Assembly: GCA_963835935.1 (NCBI GenBank)
Contig: CAWIHK010000002.1
Location: forward strand, 682,001 to 746,000
Direction: 5' to 3'
Length of the DNA stretch: 64,000 nucleotides
Origin: CAWIHK01 sp963835935
GTDB taxonomy: Bacteria; Bacteroidota; Ignavibacteria; UBA10030; CAVZMI01
Shown piece after piece: positions 1 through 7,368 of this stretch. Position 1 is the first letter of the stretch. Each line of letters opens with the position of its first letter. The translations under genes and the position numbers were made by a program. The notes beneath the pieces were generated by a model. That model made no database searches, was not told the DNA's origin, and saw only the letters and a program-made list of their open reading frames with translations.

Positions 1-1
1 T

Positions 2-1339
2 GTCTCTGACGGGACAATATATTTCGGAAGCTATGACGGCCTTTTCTACGCACTCAATGCCGCGACGGGAGATTTACGCTGGACATTCGCTACAAAGGGA
101 GAACAACATTTTCGGATGCAGGGATTATTTGGCTATAAACCTACGACGATGATGATGGATGATGTTTTCGATTTCTTCTGTTCCTCACCGATTGTATATG
201 ATGGAAAGATTTATTTCGGCAGCGGTGACAGCACGTTCTACGCACTCGACTCACACACTGGAACTTTACAGTGGTCGTTCAAAACAGAAGGAGTTATCCA
301 TTCCTCGCCGGTGTCATGCGATGGAAAAATTTTGTTCGGAAGTTGGGACAGAAATATGTATTGTGTCGATGCTGAGACCGGTAAAGAGATCTGGAGATTT
401 ACAACCGGCGCCGATCCCAAGTGGCAAATGGCGGGAATAATCGCGTCACCGACAGTTTATCAAGATAGAGTCTACTTCGGTGCACGTGATGCGAATTTCT
501 ATTCATTAGATTTATCAACAGGAACGAAACAATGGAGTGTTTCCAACAGTGGAGCTTGGGTTCTTGCTTCCGCCGCAATTAAAGACAGCACCGTTTATTA
601 CGGGACATCCGATAACACCCTTCTCTTTGCTTTGAATACGAGAACAAAAAAAGCGCTTTTTAATATCAATACATCGACGTATGAATATTCTTCTCCCGCT
701 TTGACGGATAGTGTCATTTACTTCGGAACATTTTCCGGATATCTCTGTGCCTATAATCGGTACACAGGCAAAGAACTCTGGAAATTTCAAACTCAAGCAA
801 GTAAACAAAATTCTTCCGCCGTATTATTAGCTAACGGGCGAATTGACTGGAATAGCCTCTGTCCCGGCATGGATTTATATCAATACAGCACGACACTCTA
901 CGGCATGGACAGACTGATGACATTGGGATGCATAGTTTCTTCTCCGCTGGTCGATGACGGTGTCGTTTATTTTGGCAGCGCCGATAGTTGTGTTTATGCG
1001 CTTGTCTCTTCACCGACAAACAACGTGAAAGAAGATCAAGGACTGAAGGTGCCGTCACAAATTCCGCTTGAGGTACGTCCGAATTTCCCAAATCCGTTCA
1101 ATCCAAATACTGAAATCTCTTACCGGATTAACGAATCCGGATTCGTGACTATGAAAATTTATGATACTCTGGGAAGAGAAGTGAAGACAGTGATCAACGA
1201 GTATAAAGCTCCCGGATTTTATAAAGTTACATGGGATGGAAAAAATAGAGAAGGATCATGTCTTTCGAGCGGAGTTTATTATTGCACTGTTTGTTCAGGC
1301 AGCGCTCAAAAGTCGATCAAAATGCTTTTGATGCAATAA
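2..1339 (+). CDS. PQQ-like beta-propeller secreted protein with T9SS sorting domain (5' partial)
   Basis: The reading frame is open from base 2, so the gene starts before the window; the first ATG at 116 is internal. The translation carries repeated beta-propeller blades of the PQQ/BamB type, each with a YFGS..D...YALD..TG...W pattern (about seven copies between residues 1 and 340). It ends in an approximately 85-residue Por/T9SS sorting domain (NFPNPFNPNTEISY, then KIYDTLGRE and a GVYYCTV strand). It is therefore most likely an outer-surface or secreted propeller protein, exported by Sec and then type IX secretion. The substrate is unknown. A strong hairpin follows the stop codon. Confidence 0.88.
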   Translation, partial: VSDGTIYFGSYDGLFYALNAATGDLRWTFATKGEQHFRMQGLFGYKPTTMMMDDVFDFFCSSPIVYDGKIYFGSGDSTFYALDSHTGTLQWSFKTEGVIHSSPVSCDGKILFGSWDRNMYCVDAETGKEIWRFTTGADPKWQMAGIIASPTVYQDRVYFGARDANFYSLDLSTGTKQWSVSNSGAWVLASAAIKDSTVYYGTSDNTLLFALNTRTKKALFNINTSTYEYSSPALTDSVIYFGTFSGYLCAYNRYTGKELWKFQTQASKQNSSAVLLANGRIDWNSLCPGMDLYQYSTTLYGMDRLMTLGCIVSSPLVDDGVVYFGSADSCVYALVSSPTNNVKEDQGLKVPSQIPLEVRPNFPNPFNPNTEISYRINESGFVTMKIYDTLGREVKTVINEYKAPGFYKVTWDGKNREGSCLSSGVYYCTVCSGSAQKSIKMLLMQ

Positions 1340-1357
1340 AATTATTTTAGAGCGTTC

Positions 1358-1393
1358 AAAAAGCGGGTGAGCTTTTCAGTATCACCCGCTTTT
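1358..1393 (+). terminator. Rho-independent terminator
   Basis: A perfect 9-bp stem AGCGGGTGA (1362-1370) / TCACCCGCT (1382-1390) with an 11-base loop, preceded by A residues and followed by TTTT. It lies 22 bases after the stop of the PQQ-propeller gene. Confidence 0.85.
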
Positions 1394-1545
1394 CTCTCTT
1401 CCGACTTCTTCCTTATAATTTTCTTACTTAATCCACATCAGAATAGTACTCCCGATTTTACCATTAATCATAATAAAGAATTCACAAACCTCATCATTTC
1501 TCATTGTTTTTTTTTATATTGTAAAAAAGAAAAAGGGAGAGCAAT

Positions 1546-2637
1546 CTGTTTATTCCTTCCTACATATCGCTCTATGAATCGGGTGAACTGGCGCGGCGAA
1601 TCGAAAAGCTGGAGTCGCTGCTTGCGCCATGCACTGTTTGTCCGCGAAACTGTAAAAACGATCGACTTCAGAATGATATCGCTGCGTGTTATTCCGGTTA
1701 CCTGCCGATCGTTTCATCTTATTGTCTTCATTACGGTGAAGAACCTGCTCTGGTGGGAACCAACGGCGTCGGAAATATTTTTTTCGGAAATTGCAACCTC
1801 AAATGTGTGTATTGTCAGAATCATGATATAAGTCAGAACTGGCGTGAAGAAAAAAATAACACGATTTCGTTCGAACGGCTCGCTGAGATGATGATCGAGC
1901 TTCAGGATCTCGGCGCTCATTCGATCGGATTCGTTTCCCCTTCTCATTTCGTTCCGCAAATCATCAAGGCGCTCAAAATCGCAATCGGAAATGGATTGCA
2001 TCTTCCTCTCATTTACAACACGAACTCATACGATTCAGTCGAAGTACTTAAACTGTTGGATGGAATCATCGACATTTATCTGCCGGATATTAAATATGCC
2101 GACGATGCAACTGCTTATAAATATTCAAAAATAAAAAATTATGTTTCGATTTCACGGGAAGCATTGCTGGAAATATTCCATCAGGTCGGCGATTCACTCA
2201 TACACGATGAATTCGGAATTGTTCAACGCGGATTGATAATCCGTCATCTTGTTCTGCCGAACGATTTAGCACGAAGCGAAGACTCGCTCTCGTGGATCAG
2301 CAAGAATCTCAGCCGGGATGTCGCACTCAGTGTCATGGCACAATATTATCCTGCAAACAAAGCTTTAACTTTGGAGCTTCTAGATCGCCGCATCCGGGAA
2401 AGCGAATACAACCGTGTTGTGCGAATTGTCGACGCACTTGGTTTTACGAACGGATGGATTCAGGATTTTGAAAGTCACGAGTATTACCGGCCGGATTTTT
2501 CCGACCGCGCGCATCCATTTCAAGGAGGAGCATCAAATGGCAGTGATGACACAAACAGCAGTGAAGGCAGAACTAAAGAAGATGAAAGGTTGGAGCTTTC
2601 ACGATGGGAAAGAAATCCGGAAGGAATTCACCCATAA
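1546..2637 (+). CDS. Radical SAM protein, PflA-like, with N-terminal Cys motif; probable CTG start
   Basis: The radical SAM motif CNLKCVYC (C83, C87, C90 counted from 1546) binds the [4Fe-4S] cluster that cleaves S-adenosylmethionine. The sequence resembles the PflA-like 'putative pyruvate formate-lyase activating' family, whose members carry an extra N-terminal CxxCxxxC motif; here that is C29, C32 and C36. Only GTG at 1753 is a standard start in this frame, but it would delete 69 residues including that motif. In-frame homologous-looking sequence (FIPSYISLYESGEL) runs back to an upstream stop at 1522. AGGGAG at 1534-1539 points to CTG 1546, or less well ATT 1552. The C-terminal approximately 33 residues overlap the next gene. 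The substrate is unknown. Confidence 0.8.
   Translation: MFIPSYISLYESGELARRIEKLESLLAPCTVCPRNCKNDRLQNDIAACYSGYLPIVSSYCLHYGEEPALVGTNGVGNIFFGNCNLKCVYCQNHDISQNWREEKNNTISFERLAEMMIELQDLGAHSIGFVSPSHFVPQIIKALKIAIGNGLHLPLIYNTNSYDSVEVLKLLDGIIDIYLPDIKYADDATAYKYSKIKNYVSISREALLEIFHQVGDSLIHDEFGIVQRGLIIRHLVLPNDLARSEDSLSWISKNLSRDVALSVMAQYYPANKALTLELLDRRIRESEYNRVVRIVDALGFTNGWIQDFESHEYYRPDFSDRAHPFQGGASNGSDDTNSSEGRTKEDERLELSRWERNPEGIHP
2522..2528 (+). promoter_or_regulatory. Strong ribosome binding site of pterin dehydratase
   Basis: AAGGAGG lies 8 bases before the ATG at 2537, fixing the start of the pterin dehydratase inside the 3' end of the radical SAM gene. Confidence 0.75.
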
Positions 2638-2821
2638 AAATTTTGTTGAAGCGATGAGCTTTGTAACCGCAATCGCACTGATTGCCGAACGCGCGAACCA
2701 TCATCCCGACATCGACATCCGTTGGGGCACCGTTCACCTTGCGCTTTCTACACATTCTGAAGGTGGTATAACGGTGAAAGATATCGCTCTTGCAAAAGAG
2801 ATTGATAAGATAAATAGATGA
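2537..2821 (+). CDS. 4a-hydroxytetrahydrobiopterin dehydratase (PCD/DCoH)
   Basis: A 94-residue protein of the usual PCD length. It shows the family signature ERANHHPDIDIRWGTV (residues 51-66) followed by STHSEGGIT (71-79); the His residues take part in dehydration of 4a-hydroxy-tetrahydropterins. The enzyme recycles the cofactor of aromatic amino-acid hydroxylases, but bacterial homologues also occur without a hydroxylase and may serve pterin or molybdopterin metabolism. No hydroxylase is in this window. The start at 2537 is set by AAGGAGG at 2522. The first 101 bases overlap the radical SAM frame, so the two are probably translationally linked. Confidence 0.92.
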   Translation: MAVMTQTAVKAELKKMKGWSFHDGKEIRKEFTHKNFVEAMSFVTAIALIAERANHHPDIDIRWGTVHLALSTHSEGGITVKDIALAKEIDKINR

Positions 2822-2835
2822 AAGAAGAGCAACTT

Positions 2836-2871
2836 AGATCAAGATCAAGATTGAGATCGAGGTTGAGATTA
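2836..2871 (+). repeat. Degenerate purine hexamer tract (RAGRTY)n, locus 1
   Basis: A run of AGATCA/AGATTG/AGATCG/AGGTTG-type hexamers directly after the pterin dehydratase stop codon. Similar tracts occur at 3595, 15811, 58313 (reverse strand) and 60784. Confidence 0.7.
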
Positions 2872-3005
2872 CCTGTCCGCCGCAGCGGAGCGAAGGTGGA
2901 AGGTTTAGGTTCACGAGAAGATATAATAATTAAAGAGTTAAAATCGATTTGTAAAAACAAGAACATTGCACTTTCACATTCACTTAAACAAAAATTGAAC
3001 GGACT

Positions 3006-3593
3006 ATGGGAAAACTACCACAGGAAGAAATTCTGCAAATTTTCAAGGAGACCGATGCGCTCCTCGATGGACATTTCCAGCTCACATCCGGACTTCACAG
3101 CCCGAATTATTTTCAGTGCGCAAAAGTGTTGCAGTACCCGAAATACTTGCACCTCTTTGCCGGTGAAATTGTAAAGCACTTCGAGTACAGCGAAATCGAA
3201 CTCGTAATTGCTCCCGCGATGGGAGGAATTGTTGTCGCGACGGAGGTCGGGCGAATGCTCGATTGCCGGACGATTTTTGCCGAACGCAAAGATAGTGTCC
3301 TTCAACTCAGGCGCGGATTTTCAATCAAACCGGGTGAACGGGTTTTGGTGTGCGAAGATGTTGTGACAACCGGTGGATCAGTCTACGAAACAATCGACAT
3401 CGTTCAGAAGGCAAAAGGAAATGTTGCAGGAGTTGGATACATTGTCGATAGAAGCGGAGGTAAAGTGCAATTCGACGCGAAGTCGATGTCCATCCTGACG
3501 ATGAATGTCATCACGTACAAACCGGAAGAATGTCCGTTGTGCAAACAAGGCAGCCAGGCGATAAAGCCGGGAAGTCGGAATAATCAGCCATAA
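3006..3593 (+). CDS. pyrE: Orotate phosphoribosyltransferase
   Basis: A 195-residue PRTase that transfers phosphoribose from PRPP to orotate, giving OMP in pyrimidine synthesis. The PRPP-binding loop VLVCEDVVTTGGS is at residues 113-125. The flexible-loop region FAERKDSVLQLRRGF is at 91-105 and the N-terminal substrate segment LTSGLHSPNYF at 26-36. A short C-terminal tail with CPLC resembles longer bacterial PyrE forms. No clear Shine-Dalgarno precedes the ATG. No other pyr genes are nearby. A purine hexamer tract begins right after the stop codon. Confidence 0.95.
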   Translation: MGKLPQEEILQIFKETDALLDGHFQLTSGLHSPNYFQCAKVLQYPKYLHLFAGEIVKHFEYSEIELVIAPAMGGIVVATEVGRMLDCRTIFAERKDSVLQLRRGFSIKPGERVLVCEDVVTTGGSVYETIDIVQKAKGNVAGVGYIVDRSGGKVQFDAKSMSILTMNVITYKPEECPLCKQGSQAIKPGSRNNQP

Positions 3594-3594
3594 A

Positions 3595-3626
3595 AGGTTA
3601 AGGTTAAGGTTGAGGATGAGGTTGAG
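3595..3626 (+). repeat. Degenerate purine hexamer tract (RAGGTT)n, locus 2
   Basis: About five consecutive hexamers of the AAGGTT/GAGGTT type begin two bases after the pyrE stop codon. This is the cleanest copy of the dispersed element in the window. Confidence 0.75.
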
Positions 3627-3792
3627 TTTTAAAAAACAGTGAATCATGATCGAATCATCGAGTTTCTTAGAAATAAACTCAAGTCGATCTAGGAATAAAT
3701 CATTCGAACACGGTTCTATATTTATTCATCAATTGATGTCACAACAGAAGATAAATTGAATCGGACTTTTGTCCAAAACAATCATTGAAAAT

Positions 3793-3848
3793 AGGGTTAA
3801 AACCCTCTAATATTTTTAAATTTCTAATCCACGAGCTAAAGCTCGTGG
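3793..3848. repeat. REP-like palindromes in the pyrE-Nudix gap
   Basis: The 323-bp gap between pyrE and the Nudix gene holds AGGGTT/AACCCT (3793-3806) and a perfect hairpin CCACGAGC-TAAA-GCTCGTGG (3829-3848). I recall similar palindromes scattered in Bacteroidetes-related genomes, where such REP-like units are often linked to Y1 transposases (RAYTs); no transposase is in this window. Apart from the hexamer tract at the left end I see nothing else in the gap. Confidence 0.6.
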
Positions 3849-3916
3849 CAAAATTTTATGGACTGTTCACTTTAACCACTGCTTAACAAGAATTATTAAA
3901 TTTGGAAGAAGAGTAA

Positions 3917-4465
3917 ATGAAACACAATTATAAAATTCTCTCACAAAAACAAATTTACAGCGGCAAAATTTTTTCGGTGCATGTCGATCAAATCGAGTAC
4001 GATTCCGGTGTGAAGAGCGTTCGTGAAATTGCACAACATCCCGGCGGCGCGGCAGTGGTCGCAGTTTTTCCGGATGACACAATTCTCATGGTGAAACAAT
4101 ATCGGTATCCGATAGAAGATTTTCTCTGGGAATTACCTGCCGGCAAACTCGATCCGGGTGAAGAACCGATTAAAACCGCAATGCGAGAATTGAAAGAAGA
4201 AACCGGCTACAAAGCCGATTCATTGAAACTGCTACTTCGAATGCATTCCACTCCCGGCTTTTGCACGGAGATATTATTCATTTACGAAGCAGTCGGACTT
4301 GTAGACCATCAACACGATCAGGCTTTAGAGGAAGGCGAGCAATATCTCTCTGTCCACCGGCTTCCTCTTGCTAAAGTTGTGGAGATGATTGAGCAAGGCG
4401 ATATCACCGACGCGAAAACGATTTGCGGTGTGCTGACGTATATGAGGAAGCGTGGGAAGGAATGA
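3917..4465 (+). CDS. Nudix hydrolase, ADP-ribose pyrophosphatase type
   Basis: A 182-residue protein with a complete Nudix box, G76-x5-E82-x7-R90-E-L-x-E94-E95-x-G97, the Mg2+-binding catalytic loop-helix. The preceding segments VKQYRYPIEDFLWELPAGKL and the overall length match the ADP-ribose/NDP-sugar pyrophosphatase (NudF-like) branch, which hydrolyses ADP-ribose to AMP and ribose-5-phosphate. The substrate is inferred from family resemblance. The start ATG follows GGAAGAAGAG. The gene stands alone, converging with the BNR-repeat gene. Confidence 0.9.
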   Translation: MKHNYKILSQKQIYSGKIFSVHVDQIEYDSGVKSVREIAQHPGGAAVVAVFPDDTILMVKQYRYPIEDFLWELPAGKLDPGEEPIKTAMRELKEETGYKADSLKLLLRMHSTPGFCTEILFIYEAVGLVDHQHDQALEEGEQYLSVHRLPLAKVVEMIEQGDITDAKTICGVLTYMRKRGKE

Positions 4466-4530
4466 TAAATCCCGCAAATAAGACTCTTTTAAAAATTCTA
4501 TACTAAACAATGATAATTGTGTAAAACCAT

Positions 4531-5796
4531 TCAGCGCAATAAAACAAGTTTCTTTGTTTCAACAAAACTGCCCGCCTCGATTCTATAGAAATAAACGCCA
4601 CTCGCAAAACCTGATGCATTCCATTCTTCTGTATATGTTCCGGCATTCAAATATTGCGACACAAGTTGTTTTACTTTTTGCCCGAGAGAGTTATAAATAT
4701 TTAATATTACATGCGTTGCTTTTGGAAGTAAAAATTGTATTTTCGTGGATGGATTAAATGGATTCGGGTAATTATCTTCAAGTATGAATTGTACTAGCTT
4801 TTGTTTTTTTTCTTGCGGAACCGATGTAATCATTTCTGAAAAAGGTCGGCGCCACACACCACTATCCGATGTTCCAATGTAAACCATAGTATCGGTGAAG
4901 GCTATGGAAGTCACGCTGATATTGGTAAGTCCTGAATCAATTCTTTCCCATGATTTTCCGTCATTGCAGGACAGATATAGATTATTATTTGTGGCCGCGA
5001 AAATATTCAGACCGTTTGTAGCAAGTTGGGTTACATTAGTGCGTGGAAAACTTGAATCCGATAGGTTCCAGTTGGTTCCGTTATCTGAAGATACAAATAA
5101 TCCGCTATCGGTTCCTGCATAAATATTAGATACGCTTGTAGCAATAGTGTTGACCATACGCCGAGGTACACCTATATTTATCCAACTTTCACTTTTATCT
5201 TTCGAAAGAGAAATTGAACCTCCGGCTACAACAAACAAAGTTGTATCTTTAACACATAAAGAATGTGGAGAAAATATCCAAAACACTCCTCCACCTGCCG
5301 TCCGTTGCCATGTTGCTCCACTATCTTTAGAAATTAAGATCTCACTTTTTGGATCTTCGGCATTTCCTCCTTCATTTCCTGAAGCAAACAGTATGGAATC
5401 GATTGTTATAAAGGAGTTAACCTCAACGAGCCCTGTATTATCACTCCAACTTACACCATTGTTTGTGGAACGATAAATGCCTTCTAATATCTCGCTACCG
5501 ATAACACTTGCAACAATAGCATTTCCGATAATAGCCATGGATGAAATGTACTGGAAATCGTGACTTATTAGAGCCCAACTATTACCATTATCGGATGAGA
5601 GAAAAATACCATTTCCCCAAGTACCGGCATAGATATTCCATATATTAGCATTATTTAGATTAGGTTTTACCGAAAGAGTACGAATTTCTACTTCGCTTGG
5701 ACCATTTAACTTCACCCATTGTGCCGCTGATGGAAAATGAAAAACCAAAGCAATCGAAATAATGAATAATAAATTAAACCAAATATTTTTTGACAT
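4531..5796 (-). CDS. BNR/Asp-box repeat secreted protein with T9SS sorting domain
   Basis: The start at 5796 is chosen because AAGGAGG (5805-5811) lies 8 bases upstream and the resulting N-terminus (MSKNIWFNLLFIISIALVFH, cut near SAAQ) is a good signal peptide; longer in-frame starts add a non-signal prefix. The 421-residue protein has at least six Asp-box-like turns (SSDNGNSW, STNNGVSW, SKDSGATW, SKDKSESW, SSDNGTNW, SCNDGKSW), typical of sialidase/sortilin/Ycf48-type propellers. It ends in a T9SS sorting domain (NYPNPFNPSTKIQF). It probably folds as a beta-propeller at the cell surface; no catalytic residues are evident. Confidence 0.88.
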   Translation of the reverse strand: MSKNIWFNLLFIISIALVFHFPSAAQWVKLNGPSEVEIRTLSVKPNLNNANIWNIYAGTWGNGIFLSSDNGNSWALISHDFQYISSMAIIGNAIVASVIGSEILEGIYRSTNNGVSWSDNTGLVEVNSFITIDSILFASGNEGGNAEDPKSEILISKDSGATWQRTAGGGVFWIFSPHSLCVKDTTLFVVAGGSISLSKDKSESWINIGVPRRMVNTIATSVSNIYAGTDSGLFVSSDNGTNWNLSDSSFPRTNVTQLATNGLNIFAATNNNLYLSCNDGKSWERIDSGLTNISVTSIAFTDTMVYIGTSDSGVWRRPFSEMITSVPQEKKQKLVQFILEDNYPNPFNPSTKIQFLLPKATHVILNIYNSLGQKVKQLVSQYLNAGTYTEEWNASGFASGVYFYRIEAGSFVETKKLVLLR

Positions 5797-5908
5797 CCAG
5801 ACATCCTCCTTGAATTCCATAAATGTAATTGTGCATAATGTCGCGTAAAACTGCCGACCTGCCGCGCCATTTTGCAAATGATGCATTTTATTTTCGCTGC
5901 GCGGCAAT

Positions 5909-5968
5909 ATAACGACCCCAACTATTCCTCTCGAATGAGGGAGTGTAGTGGTTTGTGCTGTTATGCGC
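5909..5968 (-). other. Putative integron attC-like recombination site
   Basis: ATAAC (5909-5913) and GTTATGCGC (5960-5968) form the outer arms of an imperfect inverted repeat, with an inner CCTC-TCGAAT-GAGG hairpin and further flanking complementarity (CGCTGCGC / GCGCAGCG). The size of about 60 bases, the AAC...GTT ends and asymmetrically unpaired bases resemble attC sites. On the minus strand it follows the TolB-like lipoprotein gene. The sequence does not match the classical GTTRRRY core exactly, and no integrase is in the window. Confidence 0.4.
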
Positions 5969-6012
5969 AGCGCAAAAATTCACTTCGGATAAAATTAGTT
6001 AATATTTCAAAT

Positions 6013-7029
6013 TCAATAATGCCAAAACAAAGGATCACGAAGTCTCCCAAGATTATTGACAAGAATCTTTTTATTTTCACCATAATCATCCATTATCGTA
6101 AGTTTATCATTACTTGATGTATCAGAAGAAATATACACTATCTTTTTACCGTCTGGTGAAAATGATGGTTGAAATTCAGCACTTGAGCTATTTGTTAAAT
6201 TTATAATATGACTGCCATCGATATTCATAATAAATATGTCGGAGTTATTATTGACAAAATTCGCGAATACAATTTTAGAACCGTCAGGTGATATTGAAGC
6301 CCGAGTCTGGAACGGAATATTAGATAGAAAAACTCTGTTGGTTCCGTCTATGTTCGATGTATAAAGACCTTCATCATAAGGAGGTATGAAGTTATTAAAT
6401 AATAACTTCTTTCCGTTTGGGAAAAATTGCGGATCAGTTCCTGAAACCAATAATGTAAGGTCACTACCATTTTTATTTATAACCGCAACTCCAACACTGT
6501 CACCTCCATTATTTAACCAAAATATGATTTTGGAATTGTCTGGGGAAAAGGAAGGTGTGCGGCAATTATGACCTGGAGTAAGTTGAATCAAGTCACCCGT
6601 CTCCAGGTTTTTTGAATATATACTTTCTATCCAATTCTGCGATGTTAAGAATATGACACTCTTTTCGTCTATCGAAAATATTGGGGCCTCGTGAAATAAA
6701 CTGTCATTAGTTAGGCTTATTGTTTGCCATGTGGTAAGATCAAGTAAGTATATTTGTCCAAGAGCATACACAACCTTTGAACCGTCTCGTGAAAGACGAG
6801 CTTGCCAATCGATAAAACTTCCCGCATTTCCACTCACAAGCACTTTCAGATTATTCCCATCGGCATCAATTATAAATAAATGATTATTAGCTGTAAAAAG
6901 AATGTTCGTTGTTGCTGGCTCAATAACTGATATTGGATTGCTTTTCTTACCACAGGAAAATATGAAAAAAGCAATGACAGAAAGAATAAGAGCAAAAAGA
7001 ATAGAATTGGTTATATTATTTTTATTCAT
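6013..7029 (-). CDS. TolB/PD40-repeat lipoprotein
   Basis: A 338-residue lipoprotein: an N-terminal hydrophobic signal ends in the lipobox-like FIFSC (Cys26), so the mature protein should be lipid-anchored. The rest consists of about five PD40/WD40-like repeats (SRDGSKVVY, SPDNSKIIF, SPDGSKIVF, SPDGKKIVY and variants), as in the TolB propeller. There is no T9SS domain. The Shine-Dalgarno is weak. The gene is bracketed by inward-facing GTTATGCGC sequences at 5960 and 7056, which gives it the look of an integron gene cassette. Its ligand is unknown; it is not TolB itself, because no tol/pal genes are adjacent. Confidence 0.85.
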   Translation of the reverse strand: MNKNNITNSILFALILSVIAFFIFSCGKKSNPISVIEPATTNILFTANNHLFIIDADGNNLKVLVSGNAGSFIDWQARLSRDGSKVVYALGQIYLLDLTTWQTISLTNDSLFHEAPIFSIDEKSVIFLTSQNWIESIYSKNLETGDLIQLTPGHNCRTPSFSPDNSKIIFWLNNGGDSVGVAVINKNGSDLTLLVSGTDPQFFPNGKKLLFNNFIPPYDEGLYTSNIDGTNRVFLSNIPFQTRASISPDGSKIVFANFVNNNSDIFIMNIDGSHIINLTNSSSAEFQPSFSPDGKKIVYISSDTSSNDKLTIMDDYGENKKILVNNLGRLRDPLFWHY

Positions 7030-7048
7030 ATAGTTATTTCTTTAATTG

Positions 7049-7064
7049 TTGCGTTGCGCATAAC
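7049..7064 (-). other. Cassette-boundary-like sequence GTTATGCGCAACGCAA
   Basis: Read on the minus strand, GTTATGCGCAACGCAA stands just upstream of the TolB-like lipoprotein gene. Its complement matches 15 of 16 bases of the minus-strand sequence at 5960-5975 beyond the gene's stop, the relation expected for the two ends of an integron cassette. Confidence 0.4.
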
Positions 7065-7368
7065 TAGCAAAAGTACCGCCATCCCTATCGCTGTTAAGGA
7101 TAATATATTATTATCTTCCTTAAACAATCTATCGCAAACTCCCCTGCAAGCTTTTCCACTCTGAGTATCTTGTCGATAAGTAAAAACATAGTACGCTGAA
7201 ATTGTACAAACATTGGTGCTAAAAAGCAACAGGGGAATGTCGAATGTGGAATGAGAATTCTGGAGGATTGGAGTTGTGGATTATTGGATTGATGGAATGA
7301 AGATGCTATAGATGATTTCGGATTTCGAATTGACGATTGCGAAATAAAAATTCTGACACAATTCTGTT
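7065..7368. other. Intergenic low-complexity region
   Basis: This part of the gap between the lipoprotein and GH2 genes contains an AT-rich inverted repeat around 7092-7128 (TTAAGGATAATA / TATTATCTTCCTTAA, imperfect). It also holds a low-complexity stretch rich in GGATTG/GGATTA and GATTTCG words (about 7240-7340). No gene is supported; an open frame at 7026-7229 appears to be chance reading through the cassette-boundary sequence. Confidence 0.5.

Noticed and set aside
2818..3174. 118-codon open frame starting in the hexamer tract
   Set aside because: Its first 20 residues (RSRSRLRSRLRL) only reflect the repeat, it overlaps pyrE out of frame and has no Shine-Dalgarno.
7026..7229. 67-codon minus-strand open frame upstream of the TolB-like gene
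   Set aside because: It reads through the cassette-boundary sequence and an AT-rich inverted repeat; no ribosome site and no recognisable domain.
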